Shown: positions 1 to 6,375 of the stretch, piece by piece | How the letters are laid out: every line of letters starts with the position of its first letter | Numbering within the stretch: the stretch's first letter is position 1 | Assembly (NCBI GenBank): GCA_019695455.1 | Contig: JAEUAC010000376.1 | Location: forward strand, 1-13,547 | Source of the DNA: Methylorubrum extorquens | GTDB taxonomy: Bacteria; Pseudomonadota; Alphaproteobacteria; Rhizobiales; Beijerinckiaceae | Direction: 5' to 3' | Length of the DNA stretch: 13,547 nucleotides | Notes under the pieces: generated by a model | Databases searched by the model: none | Told to the model about the DNA's origin: nothing | Seen by the model: the letters and a program-made list of their open reading frames with translations, nothing else | Made by a program: the position numbers and the translations under genes

Positions 1-101
1 CTCCGATCCGCCCCCGGCGGGAGGCAGCCATGCGGCCGGCGCGTGTCGTCCGCGCGGCCGCGAGGGATGCGGGCGGCCGGCGGGCGTGCCACAGGGGCTG
101 C

Positions 102-107
102 GGAGGA
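102..107 (+). promoter_or_regulatory. Ribosome binding site that sets the transporter start
   Basis: GGAGGA lies six bases before the ATG at 114. It is a near-perfect Shine-Dalgarno sequence and is the main reason for choosing that ATG over the in-frame ATG at 30. The 28 residues that would be added by starting at 30 are Arg/Gly/Ala-rich and do not look like the start of a membrane protein. Confidence 0.75.
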
Positions 108-113
108 CGTCCC

Positions 114-1352
114 ATGAATCAGGCCGATCTGAGCGTCGCGCGTCGCTGGTCCATCCTGGCCGGCGCGGCCATCCTGCTCAGCCTCGCCATGGGCATGCGG
201 CAGAGCTTCGGGCTCCTGCAGCCCCACATGGTGCGCGACCTCGGCATCACGACGTCCGACTTCGCCTTCGCGCTCGCCATCCAGAACATCGTCTGGGGCG
301 TGACGCAGCCCTTCGTCGGCATGGCGGCGGATCGCTGGGGCGTCCGCTGGGTGACGCTCGCGGGCGTCGCGATCTACGGGCTCGGCCTCTGGCTCATGCT
401 GGTCGCGACCTCGGCCTTCGCGCTCACGCTCGGTGCCGGGTTCTGCGTCGGCCTCGCCCTCTCCTGCACGGCGTCCAGCGTCGCCATGAGCGTCACGTCC
501 CGGACGGTCTCGCCGGCCAAGCGCTCGGTCGCCATGGGGGCCGTCTCGGCGGCCGGCTCGCTCGGGCTCGTCCTCGCCTCGCCGCTCGCCCAGACCCTCA
601 TCACCCAGGCGGGCTGGCAGAGCGCCGTGATCGCCTTCCTCGGCCTCGCGGCCGTCATGGTGCCGGCCGCGATCGGCACGGGCGGGGCGGACCGGCTCGA
701 CCGGGCGGGCGCGGCCTCCGACCTGTCGCTCGGCCGCACCGTCGCGGCGGCGCTCGGCCATTCGGGCTACCTCGTGATGGCGGTCGCGTTCTTCGTCTGC
801 GGCCTGCAGCTCGTCTTCATCACGACGCACCTGCCGACCTACCTGGCCAATTGCGGCATGGACCCGACGGTCGGCGCCTCGGCGCTCGCCGCCATCGGCC
901 TCTTCAACGTGATCGGCTCGTATCTCTTCGGCTGGCTCGGCGGACGCTACCCGAAGCAGCTCCTGCTCGGCGGCGTCTACATCCTGCGCTCGCTCTTCGT
1001 GGCCGCCTACTTCATGCTGCCCGCCACGCCCGCCTCGACGCTGGTCTTCGCGGCCGCCATGGGGACGCTGTGGCTCGGCGTCGTGCCGCTCGTGAACGGG
1101 CTCGTGGCCGAGCTGTTCGGCCTGCGCTACATGACGACGCTCGCCGGCATCGCCTTCTTCTCGCACCAGGTCGGCTCGTTCTTCGGCGCCTGGGGCGGCG
1201 GCGTGATCTACGACGCGCTCGGCTCCTACGACCGCGCCTGGCAGGCGGCGGTCGTCATCGGCCTGATCGCCGGCTGCTTCCAGATGACGATGAACGTGGT
1301 CCCGCCCGCGACCGCCGATCCGGCGGGGACGCCCGTGCCCCGTCCGGCCTGA
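114..1352 (+). CDS. Major facilitator superfamily (MFS) transporter
   Basis: This 412-residue inner-membrane protein is an MFS secondary transporter, probably a proton-coupled carrier of a small organic solute. The substrate cannot be told from sequence. About 12 hydrophobic segments are visible in two blocks, separated near residue 205 by a polar loop (RLDRAGAASD region). After the first helix comes GMRQSFGLLQPHM, which resembles the monocarboxylate/oxalate-formate type of MFS protein. The loop between helices 2 and 3 carries the family motif A as GMAADRWGVRW. The start is fixed by the GGAGGA ribosome binding site. The length is normal for the family and no defect is seen. It converges with ptsN, and nothing links it to the trehalose cluster. 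Family assignment is firm; the monocarboxylate-like subgroup is tentative. Confidence 0.88.
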   Translation: MNQADLSVARRWSILAGAAILLSLAMGMRQSFGLLQPHMVRDLGITTSDFAFALAIQNIVWGVTQPFVGMAADRWGVRWVTLAGVAIYGLGLWLMLVATSAFALTLGAGFCVGLALSCTASSVAMSVTSRTVSPAKRSVAMGAVSAAGSLGLVLASPLAQTLITQAGWQSAVIAFLGLAAVMVPAAIGTGGADRLDRAGAASDLSLGRTVAAALGHSGYLVMAVAFFVCGLQLVFITTHLPTYLANCGMDPTVGASALAAIGLFNVIGSYLFGWLGGRYPKQLLLGGVYILRSLFVAAYFMLPATPASTLVFAAAMGTLWLGVVPLVNGLVAELFGLRYMTTLAGIAFFSHQVGSFFGAWGGGVIYDALGSYDRAWQAAVVIGLIAGCFQMTMNVVPPATADPAGTPVPRPA

Positions 1353-1397
1353 GGGCGGACGACGGGGCGGGGGGCGGCCCGACCGCCGGCCTCGCTC

Positions 1398-1424
1398 GCC
1401 GACGCTTCGATCCTCGCCGTCGGC
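1398..1424. terminator. Possible weak hairpin between convergent genes
   Basis: GCCGACG (1398-1404) and CGTCGGC (1418-1424) form a 7-bp inverted repeat with a 13-base loop, in the 106-base gap between the convergent transporter and ptsN genes. No run of T follows on either strand, so it does not look like a classical intrinsic terminator. It could help end transcription in both directions or be chance in GC-rich DNA. Confidence 0.25.
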
Positions 1425-1458
1425 ACGGATGATGATGGGGCGAACTGACCGACCCGGG

Positions 1459-1923
1459 TCAGGCGGCGTGGGGCGTCGCGTCCTGGGTGAGGACGGCGTA
1501 GAGGGCGCTCGCGTCCCGGGCGCCGCGGATGCGGTCGTGGATGCCGGGCTCCCGCAGCATGCGGGCGACGCGGGCCAGCGCCTTGAGGTGGTCGGCGCCC
1601 GCGCCCTCGGGCGCGAGCAGCAGGAACAGCATGTCGACGGGCTCCCCGTCGAGCGCCTCGAAGTCGATCGGCTTCTCCAGCCGCGCGAACATGCCGAACA
1701 TGCCCCCGAGCTTCGGGAGCTTGCCGTGCGGGATCGCGATGCCCTCGCCGATGCCCGTCGATCCCAGCCGCTCGCGCTGCAGGAGCGTGTCGAAGATCTC
1801 GCGCTCGTCGCGGCCCACGAGACGGGCCGCGTGCGAGGCGAGGTCCTGCAACGCCTGCTTCTTCGAAACGGCCTTGAGGGACGGGGCAACGGCCTCGGGA
1901 CTCAGAAAGTCGAGCTGTGGCAT
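1459..1923 (-). CDS. ptsN: Nitrogen-PTS phosphocarrier EIIA-Ntr (PtsN)
   Basis: This 154-residue cytoplasmic protein is the last phosphate acceptor of the nitrogen phosphotransferase system (EI-Ntr, NPr, EIIA-Ntr). It transports no sugar but regulates partner proteins through its phosphorylation state; potassium uptake and carbon/nitrogen balance are known targets in other proteobacteria. The whole protein is one PTS EIIA type-2 domain. The phospho-accepting histidine is His66 in GIAIPHGKLP, and the family signature ERLGSTGIGEG lies just before it. The later part (LLLAPEGAGADHLKALARVARML) also matches the family. Length is typical. It follows hpf on the same strand after 76 bases and could be co-transcribed with it. 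No strong Shine-Dalgarno precedes the ATG, only a weak GAG-rich stretch. A 10-bp palindrome (GACCCGGGTC, 1451-1460) touches the stop codon. Confidence 0.95.
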   Translation of the reverse strand: MPQLDFLSPEAVAPSLKAVSKKQALQDLASHAARLVGRDEREIFDTLLQRERLGSTGIGEGIAIPHGKLPKLGGMFGMFARLEKPIDFEALDGEPVDMLFLLLAPEGAGADHLKALARVARMLREPGIHDRIRGARDASALYAVLTQDATPHAA

Positions 1924-1999
1924 CGGTCTCGGGCTCGGGACGGAGGGAAACCGGCCATTCGCGTGGCACGACGGCCAGCGGAACGTCCGGCCAGGGCGT

Positions 2000-2593
2000 T
2001 CAGGTCCCGTCGGTCGGCGGATCGACCCAGCCGATCGTCCCGTCGTTGCGGCGATATACGACGTTCACCCGGCCATTGCCAGCATGCCGGAAGACGAGCG
2101 CGGCGGCGCCCGTGAGGTCGAGCTCGACCACGGCCTCGCCGACGCTCATCCGGTCGAGCCGCTTGGTCGTCTCCGCGATGACGATCGGGTGGAATTCCTG
2201 GCCCTGGTCCTCGTCGTCCTCCAGGTCGTCGCCGACGACGGGAGCCTCGAGGATCGCGTAGCTGCTCTGGGCGCCGCCGCCGCCGCTGCGGGGCTCGCCC
2301 AGCCTGTCCTTGATGCGGCGCTTGTAGCGGCGCATCCGCTTCTCGATGCGGATCGCGCTCTGGTCCAGGCTCGCATAGGCGTCGCCGGCCGTGCCCGAGG
2401 CCTCCAGCATGACGCCGCTCGGCAGGGTCACCACGCAATCGGTGCGGAACCCCGTGCCGTCTCGCGACACCGTCACCTGACCCGAACCGCTGCCGTCGGC
2501 GTACTTGGCGATGGCCGCCTGCACGCGCGCCTCGACCTGGCCGCGGAAGGAGTCGCCGATATCGAGGTTCTTGCCGGTGATCCTGATGGTCAT
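2000..2593 (-). CDS. hpf: Ribosome hibernation promoting factor, long form
   Basis: This 197-residue cytoplasmic protein belongs to the sigma-54 modulation/S30EA family. In stationary phase or stress the long form binds the 30S subunit and pairs ribosomes into inactive 100S dimers. The N-terminal ribosome-binding domain covers about residues 1-100 and ends in a basic helix (RIEKRMRRYKRRIKDR). A glycine- and acid-rich linker (about 101-132) follows. The C-terminal dimerization domain covers about 133-191 and carries FHPIVIAETTKRLDRMSVGEA and VVYRRNDGTIGWV. The ATG at 2593 is preceded by AGGTGA (2601-2606). A longer open frame extends upstream, but homology begins at this Met. It sits between an RNA methyltransferase and ptsN. 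In many alphaproteobacteria this gene follows rpoN, which is not found here. Confidence 0.95.
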   Translation of the reverse strand: MTIRITGKNLDIGDSFRGQVEARVQAAIAKYADGSGSGQVTVSRDGTGFRTDCVVTLPSGVMLEASGTAGDAYASLDQSAIRIEKRMRRYKRRIKDRLGEPRSGGGGAQSSYAILEAPVVGDDLEDDEDQGQEFHPIVIAETTKRLDRMSVGEAVVELDLTGAAALVFRHAGNGRVNVVYRRNDGTIGWVDPPTDGT

Positions 2594-2600
2594 GTGGTCT

Positions 2601-2606
2601 TCACCT
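2601..2606 (-). promoter_or_regulatory. Ribosome binding site of hpf
   Basis: Read on the minus strand, AGGTGA lies seven bases before the hpf ATG. It supports starting hpf at 2593 rather than inside the longer upstream open frame. Confidence 0.7.
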
Positions 2607-2632
2607 TTCTCGACCCTGCGTCGGGGGGCGCA

Positions 2633-2643
2633 TCGGTCACCGA
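2633..2643. repeat. Short palindrome in the gap upstream of hpf
   Basis: TCGGTCACCGA is a perfect inverted repeat of 5-bp arms around one base, about 40 bases upstream of the hpf start in the 74-base gap between the methyltransferase and hpf. The same gap holds a small hairpin (CGGGG/CCCCG with a 3-base loop, 2655-2667) directly after the methyltransferase stop. Neither is followed by a T run, and no clear sigma-70 boxes are seen. The palindrome could be an operator, but short palindromes are common by chance at this GC content. Confidence 0.2.
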
Positions 2644-2667
2644 ACGTGGGTCCGCGGGGACGCCCCG

Positions 2668-3525
2668 TCAATCGGCGGCCGCGTCCGCGAGGGCGGAGCG
2701 GGCCGCGTGCAGGGCGATGCCGGCCGCGGTCGCGACGTTGAGCGAGTCGAAGCCGGGCGCCATCGCGATCCGGGCCGAGCGGAGCCGGCCGAGGAGGGCG
2801 GCCGGCAGGCCGGGGCCCTCCGCGCCCACGAGGAGCGCCGTGCGGGACGGCCAGGCCATCCGGTCCACCCGCGCCTCGCCGCGAGGACCGAGCGCCACCG
2901 GCTCGAACCCGGCCGCGACGAGGTCCGCCACCATGGCGTCCTCGCTGCCGCCGCGCCGGAACGGCACCGTCAGGGCCGCCCCGACCGAGACCCGGATCGC
3001 CTTGCGGTAGAGCGGGTCGCAGCTCGCGCCGTCGAGGACCACGGCGTCCGCCCCGAACGCCGCGGCGTTGCGGAACAGGCCGCCGACGTTGTCGTGGTTC
3101 GCGATCCCGACGAGGCCGAGGACGAGCGCCGGCCGACCGGGGGGCGGCAGCAGGGCCGCGACGGCGGGTTCGGGGACGCGGATCCCGATCGCCAGGAGGC
3201 CGCGGTGGATCGAGAAGCCGACGACCGCGTCCAGTACCTCCCGGCCGGCGACGTAGACCGGCACGTCCGGCGGCGCCGCGGCCAGGAGGTCCGCCTCCGC
3301 GTCGAGGCGGTGCGCGGCGATCAGGATCGAATCCGGCCGGAAGCGGCAGCGATCCGACAGCAGGGTGCGGACCACCACGGTCCCCTCCGCCACGAACCGG
3401 CCCGGCCGCCCGGCGAGGTCGCGGTCCCGCACGGCCCGGTAGGGCGCGAGCCGCGGATCGTCGGCATCGGAGACCGGGACGGGAACCGATCGGCCCGTCG
3501 CGGCATGCTGTCCGACATCGCACAT
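2668..3525 (-). CDS. SpoU/TrmH family RNA 2'-O-ribose methyltransferase
   Basis: This 285-residue cytoplasmic enzyme methylates the 2'-OH of a ribose in tRNA or rRNA using S-adenosylmethionine; which RNA is unknown. Residues about 25-120 form the substrate-binding part (RFVAEGTVVVRTLL). The trefoil-knot SPOUT catalytic domain follows. Motif 1 is NHDNVGGLFRN, with Asn146 and the catalytic-type Arg152. Motif 2 is LLVGAEGPGL, with Glu236. Motif 3 is FDSLNVATAAGIALH near residues 259-273. The chosen ATG has GGAG at 3533-3536, seven bases upstream. A longer frame reaches 3720, but it overlaps the divergent DUF2934 gene and adds a sequence unlike the family. It lies 74 bases upstream of hpf on the same strand, so both may serve the ribosome. 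Close to RlmB/TrmH types; exact subfamily not assigned. Confidence 0.9.
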   Translation of the reverse strand: MCDVGQHAATGRSVPVPVSDADDPRLAPYRAVRDRDLAGRPGRFVAEGTVVVRTLLSDRCRFRPDSILIAAHRLDAEADLLAAAPPDVPVYVAGREVLDAVVGFSIHRGLLAIGIRVPEPAVAALLPPPGRPALVLGLVGIANHDNVGGLFRNAAAFGADAVVLDGASCDPLYRKAIRVSVGAALTVPFRRGGSEDAMVADLVAAGFEPVALGPRGEARVDRMAWPSRTALLVGAEGPGLPAALLGRLRSARIAMAPGFDSLNVATAAGIALHAARSALADAAAD

Positions 3526-3630
3526 TCGGGAGCTCCAGGGTCGGGCGCCGGGGTCGAGGCCTATAAAGGGGCCGTGTGATTCACGATCGGAGCACGCGTT
3601 CGGCGCTCCGCTGCGGCACGAGGACGGACG
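3526..3630. promoter_or_regulatory. Divergent intergenic region with likely promoters
   Basis: These 105 bases separate the minus-strand methyltransferase from the plus-strand DUF2934-otsB genes and should hold start signals for both. The visible features are an AT-rich island CTATAAAG (3561-3568) flanked by GGCC on both sides, and an odd palindrome GTGATTCAC (3576-3584). The TATAAA is 63 bases upstream of the DUF2934 start and could be a -10 box, but no good -35 box lies at the right distance on either strand. No GGAAC (EcfG -35) element occurs here. The promoter role is inferred from gene layout. Confidence 0.35.
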
Positions 3631-3930
3631 ATGGAGAGCGAACGAGACCGGCTGATCCGCGAAAAGGCTTATCAGCTCTGGGAAGACGGCGGCAGGCGCG
3701 ACGGCGCGGCCGAGACGCATTGGGCGGAGGCGGAGCGCAGCTTCGCGGCCGGCAGCGAGGGATCGGCCGACCTGCCGCCCGCGGCCCTGTCGGACGCCCC
3801 GGCGGCGAAGAAGCCCCGCAAGGCGGCATCGGCCGCGGGCGAATCCGCCCCGGCCGAGGCGAAGCCCGCGAAGGCGCCCGCCAAGGGGCGGGGCAAGGGA
3901 GCCCCGGCGGGCGGAGCCGCGGGCGCGTGA
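3631..3930 (+). CDS. Small DUF2934 protein with Lys/Ala/Pro-rich tail
   Basis: This 99-residue soluble protein has unknown function. Residues about 5-38 match the DUF2934 pattern, an amphipathic stretch reading IREKAYQLWEDGGRRDG then ETHWAEAERSF. After residue 45 the chain is low-complexity, rich in Ala, Lys, Pro and Gly (AAKKPRKAASAAG, KPAKAPAKGRGKG), basic and probably disordered, like a histone-H1-type tail. GAGGA at 3620-3624 is the ribosome binding site, six bases from the ATG. The stop overlaps the otsB start as GTGA, so the two are probably co-translated. This places the protein in the trehalose cluster, possibly with a role in stress or in regulating OtsB, but that is inference. DUF2934 proteins are small and often stress-linked in rhizobia and methylobacteria as far as I recall. 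Confidence 0.85.
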   Translation: MESERDRLIREKAYQLWEDGGRRDGAAETHWAEAERSFAAGSEGSADLPPAALSDAPAAKKPRKAASAAGESAPAEAKPAKAPAKGRGKGAPAGGAAGA

Positions 3931-4673
3931 CGGGGTCCGGCGCGTTCGGCGAGGCCCTCCTGCTCGATTTCGACGGGACGCTCGCGCCGATCGCGCCGAA
4001 CCCGGACGCCGTCCGCGTCCATCCGGACCTGCCCGGCCTGCTGGCCGATCTGCGCGACCGCCTCGGCGGCGCGCTGGCCATCGTGACCGGGCGGCCCATC
4101 GCCGACATCGACCGCTTCCTGCCCGGCCTGGATCTCGACGTCTGCGGCCTGCACGGGCTCGACCGTCGCGTCGGCGGCCGGCACGAGCCGCTCGGCCTGC
4201 CGTCTCTCGCCGCCGACGTGGCGGCGTTGCGGGACGTCCTGTCGGCCTGTCCCGGCACGCTGGTCGAGGACAAGGGGGTAGGCGTCGCCGTGCATTGGCG
4301 GCAGGCGCCGGCCCACGAGGCCGAGGCGCGCGCCGCGATCGACCGGGTCGCGGCCCGGCTCGGCCCGGCCTACCGCATCCAGGAGGGCAAGGCCGTGCGC
4401 GAGATCGTGCCGGCCGAGGCGGGCAAGGGGAAGGCCGCCGCCTTCCTGGCGCGGCTGCCGCCCTATGCGGGCCGCACGGCCGTGTTCGTCGGCGACGACG
4501 TCACGGACGAGGCGGCGTTCCGGTCCGTCCAGGACATGGGCGGCACCGGCGTGAAGATCGGGCCGGGCGACACGGCGGCGCGCCGTCGCCTCGGTTCGCC
4601 CGACGACCTGCGGGATCGCCTCGCCGTCTGGCGTCGCGGGGGCGACGGCCCGGCCGGGTGGCCGGCGTCGTGA
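3927..4673 (+). CDS. otsB: Trehalose-6-phosphate phosphatase
   Basis: This cytoplasmic enzyme removes phosphate from trehalose-6-phosphate to give trehalose, the second step of the OtsAB pathway. The 248-residue protein is a HAD-superfamily phosphatase. Motif I is DFDGTLAP, with nucleophile Asp14 and general acid/base Asp16. The motif II region is IVTGR (52-56). The lysine of motif III is probably in AGKGKAAAF (166-173). Motif IV is GDDVTDEAAF (189-198), which binds Mg2+. The cap domain between about 85 and 165 contains the typical VEDKGVGVAVHWR. Start: GTG at 3927 overlaps the upstream stop as GTGA. An open frame runs further upstream, but there it is a shadow of the DUF2934 gene, and homology begins within ten residues of this GTG. 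GGAG at 3913-3916 is a slightly distant ribosome binding site. Confidence 0.93.
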   Translation: MTGSGAFGEALLLDFDGTLAPIAPNPDAVRVHPDLPGLLADLRDRLGGALAIVTGRPIADIDRFLPGLDLDVCGLHGLDRRVGGRHEPLGLPSLAADVAALRDVLSACPGTLVEDKGVGVAVHWRQAPAHEAEARAAIDRVAARLGPAYRIQEGKAVREIVPAEAGKGKAAAFLARLPPYAGRTAVFVGDDVTDEAAFRSVQDMGGTGVKIGPGDTAARRRLGSPDDLRDRLAVWRRGGDGPAGWPAS

Positions 4674-4681
4674 CCGTCGGT

Positions 4682-4718
4682 CCGGCCAAGCTTGGGAACC
4701 GAAGCTTAAGCGGCCCGG
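4682..4718. repeat. Cluster of palindromes between otsB and otsA
   Basis: The perfect 10-bp palindrome CCAAGCTTGG (4686-4695), a second AAGCTT (4702-4707) and the palindrome GCTTAAGC (4704-4711) are packed into 26 bases. The two AAGCTT copies can pair as arms of a hairpin. The flanking CCGGCC (4682-4687) and GGCCCGG (4712-4718) can extend the stem with small bulges. It lies 9 bases after the otsB stop and overlaps the GGAAC promoter box. It could end otsB transcripts, be an operator, or both. There is no clean T run after it. Confidence 0.4.
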
Positions 4719-4720
4719 TT
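4695..4720 (+). promoter_or_regulatory. EcfG-type general stress promoter upstream of otsA
   Basis: GGAAC (4695-4699) is followed after exactly 17 bases by GGTT (4717-4720). The known consensus for the alphaproteobacterial general-stress sigma factor EcfG is GGAAC-N16/17-CGTT, so this matches the whole -35 box and three of four -10 bases at correct spacing. Transcription would begin near 4727, giving a leader of about 25 bases before the otsA ATG. Trehalose genes are known members of this regulon in several alphaproteobacteria. The motif and spacing are seen directly; use by EcfG is inferred. Confidence 0.6.
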
Positions 4721-4751
4721 CTCTCATCGGTGTTCTGGGGGTAGGCGTTCG

Positions 4752-6332
4752 ATGGGTTCGACCGGAGAGGCGCGGACTGCATCGCTGTCGGGGAGCGTTC
4801 TTCCCCTGGCCCGCGATCTCGGTCACGGCAAGCGGAGGTCGGACCCGGCTCGCGGTCCCGGCGGCCAACTCGGCGCGCAGGCGACCGGCGGCGGGTCCTC
4901 CGAAGCCCAGCGCCCGACGGGGCGGCTCGTCGTCGTGTCGAACCGCGTGCCCGTTCCGGGGAAGCGCGGCGCGTCGGGCCCGGGCGGCCTTGCGGTCGCC
5001 CTGGAGGCGGCCCTGACCGAGCATGGCGGGCTCTGGTTCGGCTGGTCCGGCGAGTCGCGGGCGGCGATCGACGCCGATGCCGTCGAGCGCAAGGAGCGGG
5101 GCCGCATCACGTTCGCCGTGACCGACCTCACCAAGCGCGACGTCGACGAATACTACCTCGGCTTCTCGAACCGGGCGCTCTGGCCGATCTGCCATTACCG
5201 GCTGGACCTCGCCCATTACGACGAGGCGGAGACGGCGGCCTATTTCCGGGTCAACGCGCTCTTCGCCCGCAAGCTCGCCGCGCTGCTCGAGCCCGACGAC
5301 ACCATCTGGGTCCACGACTACCACCTCATCCCGATCGGGGCGGAGTTGCGCTCGCGCGGCGTGCAGGGGCCGATGGGCTTCTTCCTGCACATCCCGTGGC
5401 CGGCGCCCGAGGTGGTCAGCGCGCTGCCCGCCTACCACCGCCTGCTCCTCGCCATGACGGCCTACGACGTCATCGGCTTCCAGACCCCGCGCGACGCCTC
5501 GAATTTCGGCCATTGCCTCGTCGAGGAGGGGATCGCGACCGATCTCGGCGGCGGGCTCTACGCCTGCGGCGACCACACGATCCGCGTCGCGGCCTACCCG
5601 ATCGGCATCGACACGGAGGCGTTCGAGATCTCGGCCGCGAAGGCCGAGAACGCGCCGGCCGTCCGCCGCATGACGGCGACGCTCACGGACCAGAAGCTCG
5701 TCATCGGCGTCGACCGGCTGGATTATTCGAAGGGGATCGAGGAGCGGATCGCCGCCTTCCGCTGCTACCTCGAGCGCCATCTCGGCGACACGGGCCGGGC
5801 CACCTACCTGCAGGTGACGCCGAAGTCCCGGTCGGAGGTGCCCGAGTACCGGCACCTGCAGCGCGAGGTCGCCGAGCGCGTGGGCGAGGCCAACGGCGCC
5901 TTCGCCGACGTCGACTGGACGCCCATTCGCTACATCAACCGCAACATCCCGCACACGACCCTCACGGGCCTCTACCGGGCCGCCCATGTCGGGCTGGTCA
6001 CGCCGCTGCGGGACGGCATGAACCTCGTCGCCAAGGAATACGTGGCCTGCCAGGACCCGGAGGATCCGGGCGTCCTCGTCCTGTCGCGCTATGCCGGGGC
6101 GGCGGCCGAGATGCGGGGCGCGCTCCTCGTCAATCCCTACGACACGGCGGGCACGGCCGGGACCGTCGCCCGGGCGCTCGCCATGCCGCTCGCCGAGCGG
6201 CGCGAGCGGCATGCGGCCATGATGGCCCACCTGCGGGCGCACACGGTGTCGGGCTGGTGGCGCGGCTTCATCGAGGCGCTCGCCACCGTGGGCGCCGGCG
6301 CCGCGAGCCGGCAGGATTCCGAACCTGCCTGA
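4752..6332 (+). CDS. otsA: Trehalose-6-phosphate synthase
   Basis: This cytoplasmic GT20 retaining glycosyltransferase joins glucose from UDP-glucose to glucose-6-phosphate, giving trehalose-6-phosphate for OtsB. The catalytic part spans about residues 57-515, matching the usual length of about 470. Visible motifs are RLVVVSNRVP at the start of the domain, the donor-loop SGPGGLAVAL, LWPICHY (Trp144), WVHDYHL (Asp189), FFLHIPWP (His213), GVDRLDYSKGI (Arg322, Lys327, binding the UDP phosphates) and PLRDGMNLVAKEY (Asp421, Glu429). The protein is 526 residues because of a 57-residue Gly/Ser/Arg-rich N-terminal extension that is not part of the fold. The ATG at 4752 is the only ATG, GTG or TTG in frame before the domain, so the extension seems real. 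The ribosome binding site is weak (GGGGG at 4737-4741). An EcfG-like promoter lies just upstream. Confidence 0.95.
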   Translation: MGSTGEARTASLSGSVLPLARDLGHGKRRSDPARGPGGQLGAQATGGGSSEAQRPTGRLVVVSNRVPVPGKRGASGPGGLAVALEAALTEHGGLWFGWSGESRAAIDADAVERKERGRITFAVTDLTKRDVDEYYLGFSNRALWPICHYRLDLAHYDEAETAAYFRVNALFARKLAALLEPDDTIWVHDYHLIPIGAELRSRGVQGPMGFFLHIPWPAPEVVSALPAYHRLLLAMTAYDVIGFQTPRDASNFGHCLVEEGIATDLGGGLYACGDHTIRVAAYPIGIDTEAFEISAAKAENAPAVRRMTATLTDQKLVIGVDRLDYSKGIEERIAAFRCYLERHLGDTGRATYLQVTPKSRSEVPEYRHLQREVAERVGEANGAFADVDWTPIRYINRNIPHTTLTGLYRAAHVGLVTPLRDGMNLVAKEYVACQDPEDPGVLVLSRYAGAAAEMRGALLVNPYDTAGTAGTVARALAMPLAERRERHAAMMAHLRAHTVSGWWRGFIEALATVGAGAASRQDSEPA

Positions 6333-6375
6333 GGCGGCCTCGCCGTCGGGGGGCGCGACGCCCGGGCCGGGCGGC

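Noticed and set aside
30..113. N-terminal extension of the transporter from ATG 30
   Set aside because: It adds an Arg/Gly/Ala-rich stretch unlike a membrane protein start. A strong GGAGGA precedes the ATG at 114 instead.
1962..1980. TGGCACG resembling the -24 box of a sigma-54 promoter near ptsN
   Set aside because: The -12 element (TTGC) is missing at the required distance, and the motif lies on the plus strand, facing away from ptsN.
1980..1984. GGAAC in the hpf-ptsN gap as an EcfG promoter
   Set aside because: It is on the plus strand while both neighbouring genes are on the minus strand, and no plus-strand gene follows it. Other GGAAC copies in the window lie inside genes.
3526..3720. 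Longer methyltransferase starting at 3720
   Set aside because: It would overlap the divergent DUF2934 gene and add 65 residues without family similarity. The ATG at 3525 has a well-placed GGAG.
3672..6242. 856-codon open frame on the minus strand across otsB and otsA
   Set aside because: It is antisense to two clear genes. Its translation is a repetitive Arg/Gly/Asp-rich sequence without recognisable domains. Such frames are expected in high-GC DNA, where stop codons are rare.
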